From Geobacteraceae bacterium (GTDB lineage: Bacteria > Desulfobacterota > Desulfuromonadia > Desulfuromonadales > BM103): a DNA stretch of 32,101 nt. The stretch covers positions 1-32,101 of the forward strand of contig JAHEDT010000036.1 in assembly GCA_024641085.1 (NCBI GenBank), written 5' to 3'. Numbering within the stretch: position 1 is the stretch's first letter; each line of letters begins with the position of its first letter. This document shows, piece after piece, positions 22,090-30,369 of the stretch. A program made the translations under genes and the position numbers. Under the pieces are notes generated by a model that saw only the letters and a program-made list of their open reading frames with translations, did not search any database and was not told where the DNA came from.

Positions 22090-24113
22090 GGCGTGATCCG
22101 CACGCCACAGACCTTGAATTCGGGGATACCCGATTCGGGGTCAAGGGCGTTGTTGGTCAGGGCGTTGGCAGCCCCTTCGACAAAGTGGAACGGCATGAAA
22201 ACCTGGCCGGGTGGAACCCGGTCGGTTAGCGTTGCCATGACCCTGACTCCGCCACGGCGGCTCTCGACGCTGACCTGCTGACGATCGCGGATGGAGAGTC
22301 GGGCGGCATCCTCCGGGTGAATCTCGATGAAAGCGCTGTGTTCCTCACGATCGAGCAGGTGGCTGCGTCGGGTCATGGTGCCGGTGTGCCAGTGCATGCC
22401 GGTCCGCCCCGTGTTGAGCAGCAGCGGGTAAGCGGCGTCCGGAAGTTCCCGCGAGGGCCGGAAGTCGACCGGGCTGAATCTGCCCTTGCCTCGCGTGCAG
22501 TTCTGTTGGTGCAGAATCGGCGTGCCGGGGTGGTCGTGGTCCGGACAGGGCCATTGCAGACCGCTCTCCTCGAGGCGCGGGTAGCTGATCCCGCGGTAGC
22601 TCGGGGTGACGGCCGCGATCTCCTCCATGATCTGTGACGGGCCGGTATAATCGGCCGATATCCCGCAGCGTTCCAGCAGGGCGGAGAGGATCTCCCAGTC
22701 GGCACGTGCCTCTCCCGGCGGCGCCAGCGCGCGGCGGAACCGCTGCACCCGGCGCTCGGTGCTGGTGAAGGTGCCGTCCTTCTCCGCATAGCAGGCGGCC
22801 GGCAGTACCACGTCGGCGACCGCCGTGGTCTCAGTCGGGAAAATATCCACCACCACCAGGAATTCGAGTCTGGCGAGAGCTTTGGCCACGTGCGCCTGGT
22901 TGGCCTCGGAGAGGAGCGGGTTTTCGCCGAGGACCAGGAAAGCCCGGACCCGGTCGGCCAGGGCGGCATCGTAGGCATGGGTCGCCATCAGTCCCGGGCG
23001 CTCCGGCAGCGGCCGCCCCCAGGCGGACGCAAAGCGCTCACGCATGGCCGGGTCGGCGACCTTCTGGTAGCCGGTCAAAACATCTGGCAGCGCACCCATG
23101 TCGCAGGCTCCCTGGACGTTGTTCTGGCCGCGTAGCGGATTGACCCCGGTCCCCGGTCTGCCGAGGTTGCCGGTCAGCAGCGCCAGGTTGGAGACGGCAC
23201 GCACATTGTCGACCCCGTGGCTGTGCTGGGTGATGCCCATGGCATAGAACAGCATGGCTCGTTGCGCGCTGCCGAGCATGCGGGCGGCGGCGATGATCTC
23301 GTCCGCCTGCAAGCCGGTGATGGCGGCAACCCGATCCGGCGTGAAGGCTGCGAGAGACTGCTGCAGGGCACTGAAATTTTCGGTGCGCGCGTTGATAAAG
23401 TCGCGATCCTCCAGCCCGAGTTCGAGAATCTGCTGCATGATGCCGTTGAGCAGCGCGACATCGGTGCCGTTGCGGTGGCGCAGATGGAGATCGGCGTGAC
23501 GACTCAGCTTGATCCTGCGACCGTCGGCGACGATCAGTCTGCAGCCACGTTGCACCGCCTGCAGGATGCGGCTGCCGATCAGGGGATGCTGCTCCGTGGT
23601 GTTGGAGCCGATCACCAGCACCAGGTCGGTTTCATCGAGGCAGGCAACGGTGTTGGTCATCGCCCCTGAACCGAGGGTTTCGACCAGGCCGGTGACCGTG
23701 GAAGAGTGGCAGAGCCGGGCGCAGTGATCGACATTGTTGGTGCCGTAGCCGGCCCGGGCCAGCTTCATCAACAGGTAGTTCTCCTCGTTGCCGACCTTGG
23801 CGGAGGAAAAGAACACCAGGCTGTCGGGGCCGTGTGCGGAGGCGATCTGCCGGAAGCGCTGATGAACCAGATTGAGGGCCTCGTCCCAGCCGGCTGGCAC
23901 CAGGGCGCCTTGGCGACGGATCAACGGGGTCTTCAGCCGGTCGGGGTGGTGCACGAAGGCATGAGCGTTCCAACCCTTGACGCAGAGCTGGCCGCGGCTG
24001 ACCGGATGCCCGGCACTCGGTTCGACCCCGACCAGCCGGCCTTGTTCGTCGCTGAGCAGGTACAGCATGCAGCCGGTGCCGCAATAGGGGCAGGTGGTCA
24101 GGGTGGCACTCAC
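22083..24113 (-). CDS. Molybdopterin formate dehydrogenase catalytic subunit (FdhF-like, Cys type)
   Basis: Predicted to oxidise formate to CO2 (or the reverse) at a Mo/W-bis-molybdopterin centre in the cytoplasm; no Tat signal is visible. The 676 residues start with a [4Fe-4S] motif, C8, C11, C15 and C44 (CPYCGTGC...GQLCVKG). The active-site block DHCARLCHSST places Cys135 where E. coli FdhH has selenocysteine, followed by the conserved His136. The codon is TGC, so this is a Cys enzyme. NPLRGQNNVQGACDMGALP holds the conserved Arg, and the C-terminal molybdopterin-binding domain follows (LLNTGRTGMHWHTGTMTRRS). The start is a GTG whose TG is shared with the upstream TGA (GTGA), so translation is coupled. 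Related nitrate reductases lack the NNVQGACDMG block, so formate dehydrogenase is the best call. Confidence 0.92.
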   Translation of the reverse strand: MSATLTTCPYCGTGCMLYLLSDEQGRLVGVEPSAGHPVSRGQLCVKGWNAHAFVHHPDRLKTPLIRRQGALVPAGWDEALNLVHQRFRQIASAHGPDSLVFFSSAKVGNEENYLLMKLARAGYGTNNVDHCARLCHSSTVTGLVETLGSGAMTNTVACLDETDLVLVIGSNTTEQHPLIGSRILQAVQRGCRLIVADGRRIKLSRHADLHLRHRNGTDVALLNGIMQQILELGLEDRDFINARTENFSALQQSLAAFTPDRVAAITGLQADEIIAAARMLGSAQRAMLFYAMGITQHSHGVDNVRAVSNLALLTGNLGRPGTGVNPLRGQNNVQGACDMGALPDVLTGYQKVADPAMRERFASAWGRPLPERPGLMATHAYDAALADRVRAFLVLGENPLLSEANQAHVAKALARLEFLVVVDIFPTETTAVADVVLPAACYAEKDGTFTSTERRVQRFRRALAPPGEARADWEILSALLERCGISADYTGPSQIMEEIAAVTPSYRGISYPRLEESGLQWPCPDHDHPGTPILHQQNCTRGKGRFSPVDFRPSRELPDAAYPLLLNTGRTGMHWHTGTMTRRSHLLDREEHSAFIEIHPEDAARLSIRDRQQVSVESRRGGVRVMATLTDRVPPGQVFMPFHFVEGAANALTNNALDPESGIPEFKVCGVRITPC

Positions 24114-24961
24114 AGCGCCCCCCGTAGATGCTCGATCTCCGGCAGCCAGAAGACCGGGCCGTCCTGACAGCAGAGCAGATGCTCGATGCTGCAGTGGCCG
24201 CATTTGCCGATGCCGCAGCGCATCATCCGTTCCAGCGAAAGCATGATGCTCTCCTTGGCTATTCCCTTGTGTTCCAGGGCGTCGAGCAGCGGCCGGTACA
24301 TCGGCGGCGGGCCGACCAGGACCGCCACGGTCCTGCCCGGCACCAGGTCGAGATCATCGAGCAGCCCGGTTACCAGCCCGGTGGCGCCGTCGTAGCAGCC
24401 GTCCGCCGGGCTATGGTCGACTGTTACCCGGCAGTTGAAGCACGCTCCCTTCTGCCAGTCGTGCAGGTCCTCCTTGAACATCAGGTCGGCCGGCGATCGC
24501 GCACCGTAGAGCAGATGCAGGACGCCGAACCGGTTGCGGTGGTCCTCGCAATACTGGAGCAGTGAGCGGAGCGGTGCCAGCCCGCATCCTCCGGCGATCA
24601 GCAGCAGGTCCTTGCCAGTCAGGGTCTCGAGTTGGAAGGGCCGACCGAAGGGGCCGCGGACGCCGAGCTGGGCTCCGGGCTGGAGTGCATGCAGCGCCGT
24701 GGTGAGCCGACCGGCCCGGCGGATTCCCAGGTCGAAAAAACCGTGCCGGTCCGGGGAGCTCGCAACGGAGATCGGAGCCTCGGTCAGTCCCGGCACCGAG
24801 ACCTGCACGAATTGTCCTGGCCGATGGCCGAGATCGCTGCCGTCGTTCAATTGCAGGCGGAAGAGTTTTTCCTGGGGGGTCAGATCGGTCACGGAGAGCA
24901 GCCGGCAGGGACGCGGGGCATAGATGGACTGCGTCTTGGTCGGGCTTGATCTGGGCGGCAT
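24110..24961 (-). CDS. FAD/NAD(P)-binding 2Fe-2S electron-transfer subunit (HydG/AsrB-like)
   Basis: A 283-residue ferredoxin reductase-family flavoprotein, first gene of the operon. It would exchange electrons with NAD(P)H. The N-terminal FAD domain shows GHRPGQFVQVSVPG and APISVASSP. The nucleotide domain has LLIAGGCGLAPLRSLLQYC and VLVGPPPMYRPLL. The C-terminal cysteine cluster C249, C254, C257 and C264/C265 (CGIGKCGHC...CCQDGPVF) is the DHODB-type 2Fe-2S motif also seen in sulfhydrogenase gamma subunits. The ATG has a GGAG ribosome site. With the catalytic and HydB-like subunits it forms a three-part soluble complex, probably an NAD(P)-linked formate dehydrogenase. Whether NAD or NADP is used cannot be read with confidence. 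Confidence 0.9.
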   Translation of the reverse strand: MPPRSSPTKTQSIYAPRPCRLLSVTDLTPQEKLFRLQLNDGSDLGHRPGQFVQVSVPGLTEAPISVASSPDRHGFFDLGIRRAGRLTTALHALQPGAQLGVRGPFGRPFQLETLTGKDLLLIAGGCGLAPLRSLLQYCEDHRNRFGVLHLLYGARSPADLMFKEDLHDWQKGACFNCRVTVDHSPADGCYDGATGLVTGLLDDLDLVPGRTVAVLVGPPPMYRPLLDALEHKGIAKESIMLSLERMMRCGIGKCGHCSIEHLLCCQDGPVFWLPEIEHLRGAL

Positions 24962-25263
24962 GGAGCTCTCCGGTTAATGGGCATTGCCCCGGGGCAAGAC
25001 GGACCAGCGGACCCGGGTTGGCCTGCCGGTGAAACACGGCATGCTTTTTTCAATTGTAAAGCGCCAAGCGTCTTTTGCAACAGATTGAATCGACGAGAGG
25101 GGTCATTCCCCGCAGCTTGCCGCGGGGCTGTTCCATGAGGGGCTAGTGGATTGTACCATCACTCCTTACGGCTCACAGCTGGCACCTTTCCGGGTGTCAG
25201 GTACTGCATTTCGGGCTCGTACGGTAAGCCGCATTTTCAAGTTATACCGCCATTTGGAGGTGC
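24962..25263. other. Divergent intergenic region between the formate dehydrogenase and B12 operons
   Basis: About 300 bp without a gene. It holds the leftward promoter at 25053-25080. A small hairpin (CCCCGC, 8-base loop, GCGGGG) lies at 25108-25127. No frame has coding character, and I see no recognisable element in 25130-25263. Confidence 0.55.
25053..25080 (-). promoter_or_regulatory. Promoter for the formate dehydrogenase operon
   Basis: Read leftward: -35 TTGCAA (25075-25080), 16 bp spacer, -10 TACAAT (complement of 25053-25058). The leader to the ATG at 24961 would be about 85 bases. Boxes are good and spacing acceptable. Confidence 0.55.
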
Positions 25264-25293
25264 TTGACTTTGCGCAGGGGTTCTGGGTAAGGT
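25264..25293 (+). promoter_or_regulatory. Promoter for the riboswitch-controlled B12 operon
   Basis: -35 TTGACT (25264-25269), 18 bp spacer, -10 TAAGGT (25288-25293). It lies directly upstream of the riboswitch aptamer, so the transcript would begin just before it. Confidence 0.5.
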
Positions 25294-25309
25294 AACCCAT
25301 AATTTTCAG

Positions 25310-25478
25310 ATGCCGCAAGGCTTGAACCTGATGCAGGTTCAAAGGAAACCCGGTGTGAATCCGGGACGGGCCCGCCGCTGTAACCGGGGACGAACGTCGC
25401 AGAGACGCCACTGATTCTCCAGTGAATTGGGAAGGCGCGACCAGTAGAGCGAACCGGGAGTCAGAAGACCTGTCTGAA
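25310..25478 (+). promoter_or_regulatory. Cobalamin (B12) riboswitch aptamer
   Basis: Senses adenosylcobalamin or a related corrinoid in the nascent mRNA. The conserved core reads in order: GGTGTGAATCCGGGACGGGC, CCGCCGCTGTAACCGGGGACG, GCCACTG (the B12 box), GGGAAGGCG, AGTAGAGCGAACC, then GGGAGTCAGAAGACCTGTCT. All elements are in the right order and spacing for the Rfam Cobalamin family. The 5' boundary is approximate. A terminator follows at 25542 and a TonB receptor gene after that, so ligand binding is expected to switch the operon off. Confidence 0.95.
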
Positions 25479-25541
25479 AGATATCGTGTTGCTGTCCTCG
25501 CGGTCATGGGGCAGTCGCCGGACATTCGTGGATAGACAGGG

Positions 25542-25579
25542 AATCCCCGGATCAATTCTTAATTGACCGGGGATTTTTT
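25542..25579 (+). terminator. Riboswitch-controlled intrinsic terminator
   Basis: AATCCCCGG plus TCAATT pair with AATTGA plus CCGGGGATT around a tiny loop, followed by a run of T. It is a textbook rho-independent terminator placed between the aptamer and the first gene. Just upstream, AGACAGG (25534-25540) is complementary to CCTGTCT at the 3' edge of the aptamer (25469-25475), a possible alternative pairing for the switch. Confidence 0.9.
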
Positions 25580-25620
25580 ATTGGTAACGTCCCCGGTTCC
25601 TGTGGGTGTTGGAGGAGCGG

Positions 25621-27606
25621 ATGTTGAGAGATGGATTGGTACTGCTGCTGGGATTCTGGTTGTGCGGCCCGGGGCTCGCGGCGGCCACGGAGCTGACGCC
25701 GGCGGTTATGGATGAGGTCGTGGTCACCGCAACCAGGCAGGAGGAAGGGCTTGCCACGGTGCCGGCCAACGTCACGGTTGTGACTGCCGAGGAGATTGCT
25801 CAATCTCCGGCAGAGACGGTGCCCGAACTGCTCAGGAGCGTCGCCGGAGTGCTGGTCAATGATATCGCCGGAAATGGCAGGAATTACACCGTTGACCTGC
25901 GTGGTTTCGGCGAAACGGCGTCTTTGAACACCCTGGTGCTGGTTGACGGCCGGCGTATCAATCAGGCCGATTTGAGCGGTGTGGACTGGTCGCTGATCCC
26001 CAAGGACCGGGTCGAGAGGATTGAAATCGTGCGTGGTGGCCGGGGGAGTGTCCTCTACGGCGACAATGCCACCGGAGGCGTCATCAATATCATTACCAAA
26101 TCAGGCTCCCGAGCAGCGGTCTTTTCCGGAAACCTGGCCGCGGGCAGCTATTCGACTTACCTGGGGAATCTCTCTGCCGGTGGTGCCGTAAGCGACCTCT
26201 CGATTGCTGTGAACGGTAACTATCGCTCAGCGGATGGTTACCGGGACAACAGTGACACCCTGGCCAAAGACGCGGGTCTGAACCTGGCCTATGATCTTAC
26301 GGACCGGCTGTCCCTCGATGTGAGCACGGGCTACCACAAGGATGACACCAGCCTGCCAGGGGCTTTGACCAAAAGTGAGCTTAACAGCGGCATATCGAGA
26401 AAAGACTCTCTGCACCCGGATGACTACGCGGATGTCAAGGACTGGTACCTGCAGGGGGGGCTGAAATACTTCCTGACCGGGAACAGTTACCTGGAGGTCG
26501 GCGCTTCGAAGAGGAAGCGCGAATCGGATTTCTTTTCATTCTTCGATGCCGGCGAGTACACCGGCAAGACCAAGATCGACACCAAGGCCTTCTCTCCCCA
26601 GCTGGTATTGAATGAACAGCTGCTCGGATACGACACCAAGGTCCTGTTGGGCTTCGATTACGAGAAGAGCGACGAAGACATTATTAACGAATCGATCTTT
26701 TTCGGTTCCCCTTCCAAGGCCTCCTATGACCTGAGCAAAGAAAGCCATGGGTACTTTGCCCATGCCGACCTGGCCCTGACGGACCGGCTCTCGGTTTCAG
26801 GGGGCGGCAGAAAAGACCGGGCCAGGTTCAAGTTCAAGTCGCTCGATGCGGGTAGCTCTGAGTCGAATACGCTCAATGAGAGCCTCTACACCTTTGGCGC
26901 CAGCTATCGTTTTACGAAAAACTCTTCGGTTTATCTCAGCTATGCAAAGAGTTTCCGCTACCCGGTCCTCGATGAAATGTACAATTTCTTTGACAACTCG
27001 CTGAACAGCAGGCTCGGGGCGCAAACTTCCGACGATGTCGAGCTGGGACTGCGTCATCAGTTCGAGTCCGGGTTGGCCTTTGGCATCAACTTGTTTCGTG
27101 TCGTCACGCAAGATGAAATATTTTACAACCCGGCAACCTTCGCCAATGAAAACCTCGATGGCGACAGTCTCCGGCAGGGGGTCGAGTTGACCGTGGCGCA
27201 GACCCTTTTCGATATCCTGTTCAGCGGCAGCTACACTTTCAGGGACACCGATATCGATGGCGGCCAGTACGACGGCAAGGAACTGCCGAACGTGCCGCAG
27301 CACCAATGGACGCTCGGAGCGCAGAAGATGTTCGGCGAACACCTGCAGCTCGGCCTGAATGGCACCTATATCGGCGAACGGCGGTATATTTCGGATTTCG
27401 ATAACAGCCACGACGATCAGGACGATTATTTTTACCTGACCGGCAAACTCGCCTACCTTTTGGAGAGTGGTTCCATGTATCTGACCGTCAACAATATCCT
27501 CGATGAAGAGTATGCTGAATATGGCGCCCTGAATTTTATGGGAGAGGAAGGTCTTTATCCCTCGCCGGGCATCAATGTCCTGGCCGGACTCACTGTGTCC
27601 TTCTGA
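25621..27606 (+). CDS. btuB: TonB-dependent outer membrane receptor, BtuB-like
   Basis: Outer membrane beta-barrel that would import cobalamin or a corrinoid with energy from TonB/ExbB/ExbD. The 661 residues begin with a signal peptide (LVLLLGFWLCGPGLAAA) and then a TonB box-like DEVVVTATR. The plug domain follows (VTVVTAEEIAQ...LRGFGETASLNTLVLVDGRRIN...VERIEIVRGGRGSVLYGDNATGGVINIITKSG). The rest is a 22-strand barrel with alternating aromatic strands, ending in the typical terminal Phe (LAGLTVSF). ATG 25621 is chosen over GTG 25606 because GGAGGAG stands just before it. It lies directly after the riboswitch terminator, which supports a corrinoid substrate. Other TonB receptors look alike, so the substrate rests on the riboswitch. 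Confidence 0.9.
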   Translation: MLRDGLVLLLGFWLCGPGLAAATELTPAVMDEVVVTATRQEEGLATVPANVTVVTAEEIAQSPAETVPELLRSVAGVLVNDIAGNGRNYTVDLRGFGETASLNTLVLVDGRRINQADLSGVDWSLIPKDRVERIEIVRGGRGSVLYGDNATGGVINIITKSGSRAAVFSGNLAAGSYSTYLGNLSAGGAVSDLSIAVNGNYRSADGYRDNSDTLAKDAGLNLAYDLTDRLSLDVSTGYHKDDTSLPGALTKSELNSGISRKDSLHPDDYADVKDWYLQGGLKYFLTGNSYLEVGASKRKRESDFFSFFDAGEYTGKTKIDTKAFSPQLVLNEQLLGYDTKVLLGFDYEKSDEDIINESIFFGSPSKASYDLSKESHGYFAHADLALTDRLSVSGGGRKDRARFKFKSLDAGSSESNTLNESLYTFGASYRFTKNSSVYLSYAKSFRYPVLDEMYNFFDNSLNSRLGAQTSDDVELGLRHQFESGLAFGINLFRVVTQDEIFYNPATFANENLDGDSLRQGVELTVAQTLFDILFSGSYTFRDTDIDGGQYDGKELPNVPQHQWTLGAQKMFGEHLQLGLNGTYIGERRYISDFDNSHDDQDDYFYLTGKLAYLLESGSMYLTVNNILDEEYAEYGALNFMGEEGLYPSPGINVLAGLTVSF

Positions 27607-27637
27607 CTTGTGGTCATGGCCTGGTGGCGGAGCAAGG

Positions 27638-28531
27638 ATGTTTCATTTGAAGAGAACCGCGCTACTACTGCTCCTGTCTCTGATGCTGACCTGCCCCGTG
27701 CAAGGCCGGGAGCTGGTTGATCAGCTCGACCGCAGGGTCGAAGTGGCAGAGCCCTTGACGCGGGTGGTGTCACTGATCCCCAGCCTGACCGAGACCAGCT
27801 TCGAGGTGGGGGGAGGGCCCGCCCTGGTCGGTGCGACCCGTTTCGCGACGTTTCCCGAAGCTGCGGCGCAGCTGCCGCGGGTCGGTTCTTATGTGGCCCC
27901 CGATATCGAGAAGATCGTCAAGTTGCGGCCGCAGCTCTGCCTGGCCATCAGGGACGGCAACCCGAAGGCGTCGGTGGAACGGCTGGAGAGCCTCGGCATC
28001 CCGGTCTATGTTTTCGATCCGAAGAGTCTCGAGGATGTGGTCGATACAGTGGTGCGGCTGGGAGAGATCTTCCGGACCGAAGCGCAGGCAGACATCCTGG
28101 TAGCCGGCTATCGGCAGCGGCTTGAGAGGGTGGCCAGGCAAATCGAGGGGCTCAGGGAGCACCCCCGGGTCTTCTTCCAGATCGACGCCCAGCCGATTTT
28201 CTCGGCCGGCTACGACACCTTTCTGCACCAGCTGCTGGTCAGGGCCGGAGCGGTCAACCTGGCGGCTGATCGTACAGGTTACCCGCGTTACTCATGGGAG
28301 GAGCTGCTGGTGCTCAACCCCGATGTGGTGATCCTGGCCTCCATGGGCGGGGGCTACTCCGACCTGGAACTCCGCGCACGCTGGGCGGCCTGGCCGCAGA
28401 TTGCGGCGGTTAAAAACCAGCGCCTGTACGTGGTCGACGCCGATCTGTTCGACCGCCCGTCACCACGGCTGATTGACGCGCTTGAGCATCTGGTCGCCCT
28501 GCTTCACCCCGCACTTGCAGACATCCGGTAG
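27638..28531 (+). CDS. btuF: Periplasmic corrinoid-binding protein, BtuF-like
   Basis: Periplasmic binding protein that hands cobalamin to the BtuCD-type importer. The 297 residues begin with a Sec signal peptide (MFHLKRTALLLLLSLMLTCPVQG). The LTC site does not fit a lipobox well, so the protein is probably soluble. The class III (helical backbone) fold is visible in RVVSLIPSLTETSFEVGGG, LVGATRFATFP, VGSYVAPDIEKIVKLRPQL and ELLVLNPDVVILASMGGGY. GGAG five bases before ATG 27638 decides this start over upstream codons in the same frame. It follows the receptor by 31 bp and precedes the permease by 24 bp. Iron-siderophore binding proteins share this fold; the riboswitch favours B12. Confidence 0.88.
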   Translation: MFHLKRTALLLLLSLMLTCPVQGRELVDQLDRRVEVAEPLTRVVSLIPSLTETSFEVGGGPALVGATRFATFPEAAAQLPRVGSYVAPDIEKIVKLRPQLCLAIRDGNPKASVERLESLGIPVYVFDPKSLEDVVDTVVRLGEIFRTEAQADILVAGYRQRLERVARQIEGLREHPRVFFQIDAQPIFSAGYDTFLHQLLVRAGAVNLAADRTGYPRYSWEELLVLNPDVVILASMGGGYSDLELRARWAAWPQIAAVKNQRLYVVDADLFDRPSPRLIDALEHLVALLHPALADIR

Positions 28532-28555
28532 CACCGGAGGATAAGGCTCCTGTCA

Positions 28556-29560
28556 ATGCTCGGCTACATCCCGGTTTACCGAAAACTGATCATAGTGACG
28601 CTGACCCTCAGTCTGTTGTTGAGCGTTGCCGTCCTGCTCGGTCTGACCTGCGGGTCGTCCGGCGACACCGCCGCGGCGTGGCAGCTGCTGTTGGGGCGGG
28701 GCGCGCCGGATGCAACGCTGGAAACGATTATCTGGCAGCTGCGCTGGCCGCGGGTGGTCCTGGCGGCCGGCGTTGGCGCCGCTCTCTCGCTGGGCGGCCT
28801 GGTGTTCCAGGCCCTGTTGCGCAATCCTCTGGCCGAGCCGTACATCCTGGGGGTTTCCGGCGGCTCTGCCGTTGGTGCGATTCTCGGTATTCTGGCAGGC
28901 TTCAGTCTCTTCCCCGGTATGGCCATCTGCTCTTTCGCAGGCTCGCTGGCAGTCTTGCTGCTGGTCTTGCTGCTCAGCAAACGGAAAGAGGGCAGCAGCG
29001 ATGCGCTCCTGCTCGGTGGAGTGATGGTCAATGCCTTTTGCGGCGCGATCATCATGTTCCTGATTTCCATCAGTAAGACGGTGCAGGTTCAGAAGATGAT
29101 TTTCTGGTTGATGGGCGACCTTTCCGCCGCTGGCACGGCCAGCCTGCCCCTGCTGCTCGGCGTCATCCCCTGTTTCCTGCTGATCTTTATGCTTGCCCAG
29201 CCCTTGAACCTGCTGTTGACCGGGCGTGAAACCGCCTCCGCCATGGGGGTCAATGTGGCGGTAGTGACCCTGGTTCTGCTGATAACCACCTCGTTGATGG
29301 TCAGTCTCACCGTGTGTCATTCGGGTTTGATCGGCTTCGTTGGCCTGACCATACCGCATATCCTGCGACTGATCCTTGGTTCCGATCATCGCGTGCTGGT
29401 GCCGGCCTGCCTCTTGACCGGGGCTTCCTATCTGATCTTCTGTGACCTGCTGGCTCGCAGCCTGCCCAGCCAGGGTGAGATGGCGGTCGGAATCGTGACC
29501 GCCATGGTCGGTGCGCCGCTCTTCATCGTGCTGCTCTGGAGGGAGAGACGATGTCCCTGA
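28556..29560 (+). CDS. btuC: Corrinoid ABC importer permease, BtuC-like (FecCD family)
   Basis: Inner-membrane permease of 334 residues with 9-10 predicted helices, forming a homodimeric channel. FecCD-family blocks are complete: RWPRVVLAAGVGAALSLGGLVFQALLRNPLAEPYILGVSGGSAVGA near residue 60, GRETASAMGVN (the loop that contacts the ATPase) near 220, and HSGLIGFVGLTIPHILRLILGSDHR with LPSQGEMAVGIVTAMVGAPLFIVLLWR at the end. The ribosome site before ATG 28556 is weak; a GGAGG lies 15 bases away. Its end overlaps the ATPase gene by 10 bp. Family certain; substrate from context. Confidence 0.92.
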   Translation: MLGYIPVYRKLIIVTLTLSLLLSVAVLLGLTCGSSGDTAAAWQLLLGRGAPDATLETIIWQLRWPRVVLAAGVGAALSLGGLVFQALLRNPLAEPYILGVSGGSAVGAILGILAGFSLFPGMAICSFAGSLAVLLLVLLLSKRKEGSSDALLLGGVMVNAFCGAIIMFLISISKTVQVQKMIFWLMGDLSAAGTASLPLLLGVIPCFLLIFMLAQPLNLLLTGRETASAMGVNVAVVTLVLLITTSLMVSLTVCHSGLIGFVGLTIPHILRLILGSDHRVLVPACLLTGASYLIFCDLLARSLPSQGEMAVGIVTAMVGAPLFIVLLWRERRCP

Positions 29561-30369
29561 TCGATATCCGCGCGGTCAGCCTTCAGTACGGTCCTCGCCA
29601 GGTGATCAGGCAGGTCTCCGTGAACATTGGACAGGGCGAATTCTTTGTCATCATCGGTCCGAACGGGGCAGGCAAAACCACCCTCCTTAAGGCCTTGTCA
29701 GGATTGCATCCGTTGCACTCCGGGGAGGTTCTGATTCGGCAACGACCGGTCGGTGCCTATGCCAGGAAGGAGCTGGCCCGCACCCTGGCCCTGGTGCCCC
29801 AGCAGATCAATGCGGATTTTCCCTTTACCGTCGCCGAGACGGTTTTGATGGGGCGTTACCCGCACCTCGGGCTGCTGGCTGTCGAGGGCAAAAGGGATCT
29901 GCAGCTGGCGGAACAGGCGATGGAGTTTACCGAGGTGATTGATCTTGCCGGGCGGCGTCTTGGGCAGCTCAGCGGTGGTGAGCGGCAAAGGGTCATTATC
30001 GCCAGGGCGATCTGCCAGCAGTCGAAAATCCTCCTTCTGGACGAGCCGACGGCATCCCTTGACCCGGCCCATCAGCTGCGCATCATGGACCTGATGGAGC
30101 GCTTGCGGCTGAAAGAGCAGATTACGGTCGTCATGGTGTCTCACGATCTCAACCTGGCGTCGGCCTATGCCGACCGGTTACTCCTGCTGAAAGAAGGCAT
30201 GGTTGAAAAAGTCGGCACCCCCCGCGAGGTTTTGACCAGCGCGCAGTTGTCACAGAGTTATGGCTGCACCCTTCTGGTGGACGAGCATCCGCTGCTGGGT
30301 ACGCCAAGGGTCAACCTGGTGCCGGAGAAGGCAACGGCAAGGGTCACGGGCCATCGGGAGGGCGTGTGA
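29551..30369 (+). CDS. btuD: Corrinoid ABC importer ATPase, BtuD-like
   Basis: ATPase of the importer, 272 residues. Walker A is GPNGAGKTT (about 34-42), signature LSGGERQRVIIARAI, Walker B ILLLDEPTASLD, and the H-loop VSHDLNLA; all catalytic motifs are intact. It is of the FepC/BtuD type, with the Q-loop LVPQQ and a C-terminal tail of about 30 residues. It starts inside the permease gene and its TGA overlaps the next GTG start (GTGA), so the last three genes are translationally coupled. Confidence 0.94.
   Translation: MSLIDIRAVSLQYGPRQVIRQVSVNIGQGEFFVIIGPNGAGKTTLLKALSGLHPLHSGEVLIRQRPVGAYARKELARTLALVPQQINADFPFTVAETVLMGRYPHLGLLAVEGKRDLQLAEQAMEFTEVIDLAGRRLGQLSGGERQRVIIARAICQQSKILLLDEPTASLDPAHQLRIMDLMERLRLKEQITVVMVSHDLNLASAYADRLLLLKEGMVEKVGTPREVLTSAQLSQSYGCTLLVDEHPLLGTPRVNLVPEKATARVTGHREGV

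Noticed and set aside
23705-23730. Possible selenocysteine codon in the formate dehydrogenase active site
   Set aside because: The codon at the U140-equivalent position reads TGC, so the enzyme is Cys-type and no SECIS is needed.
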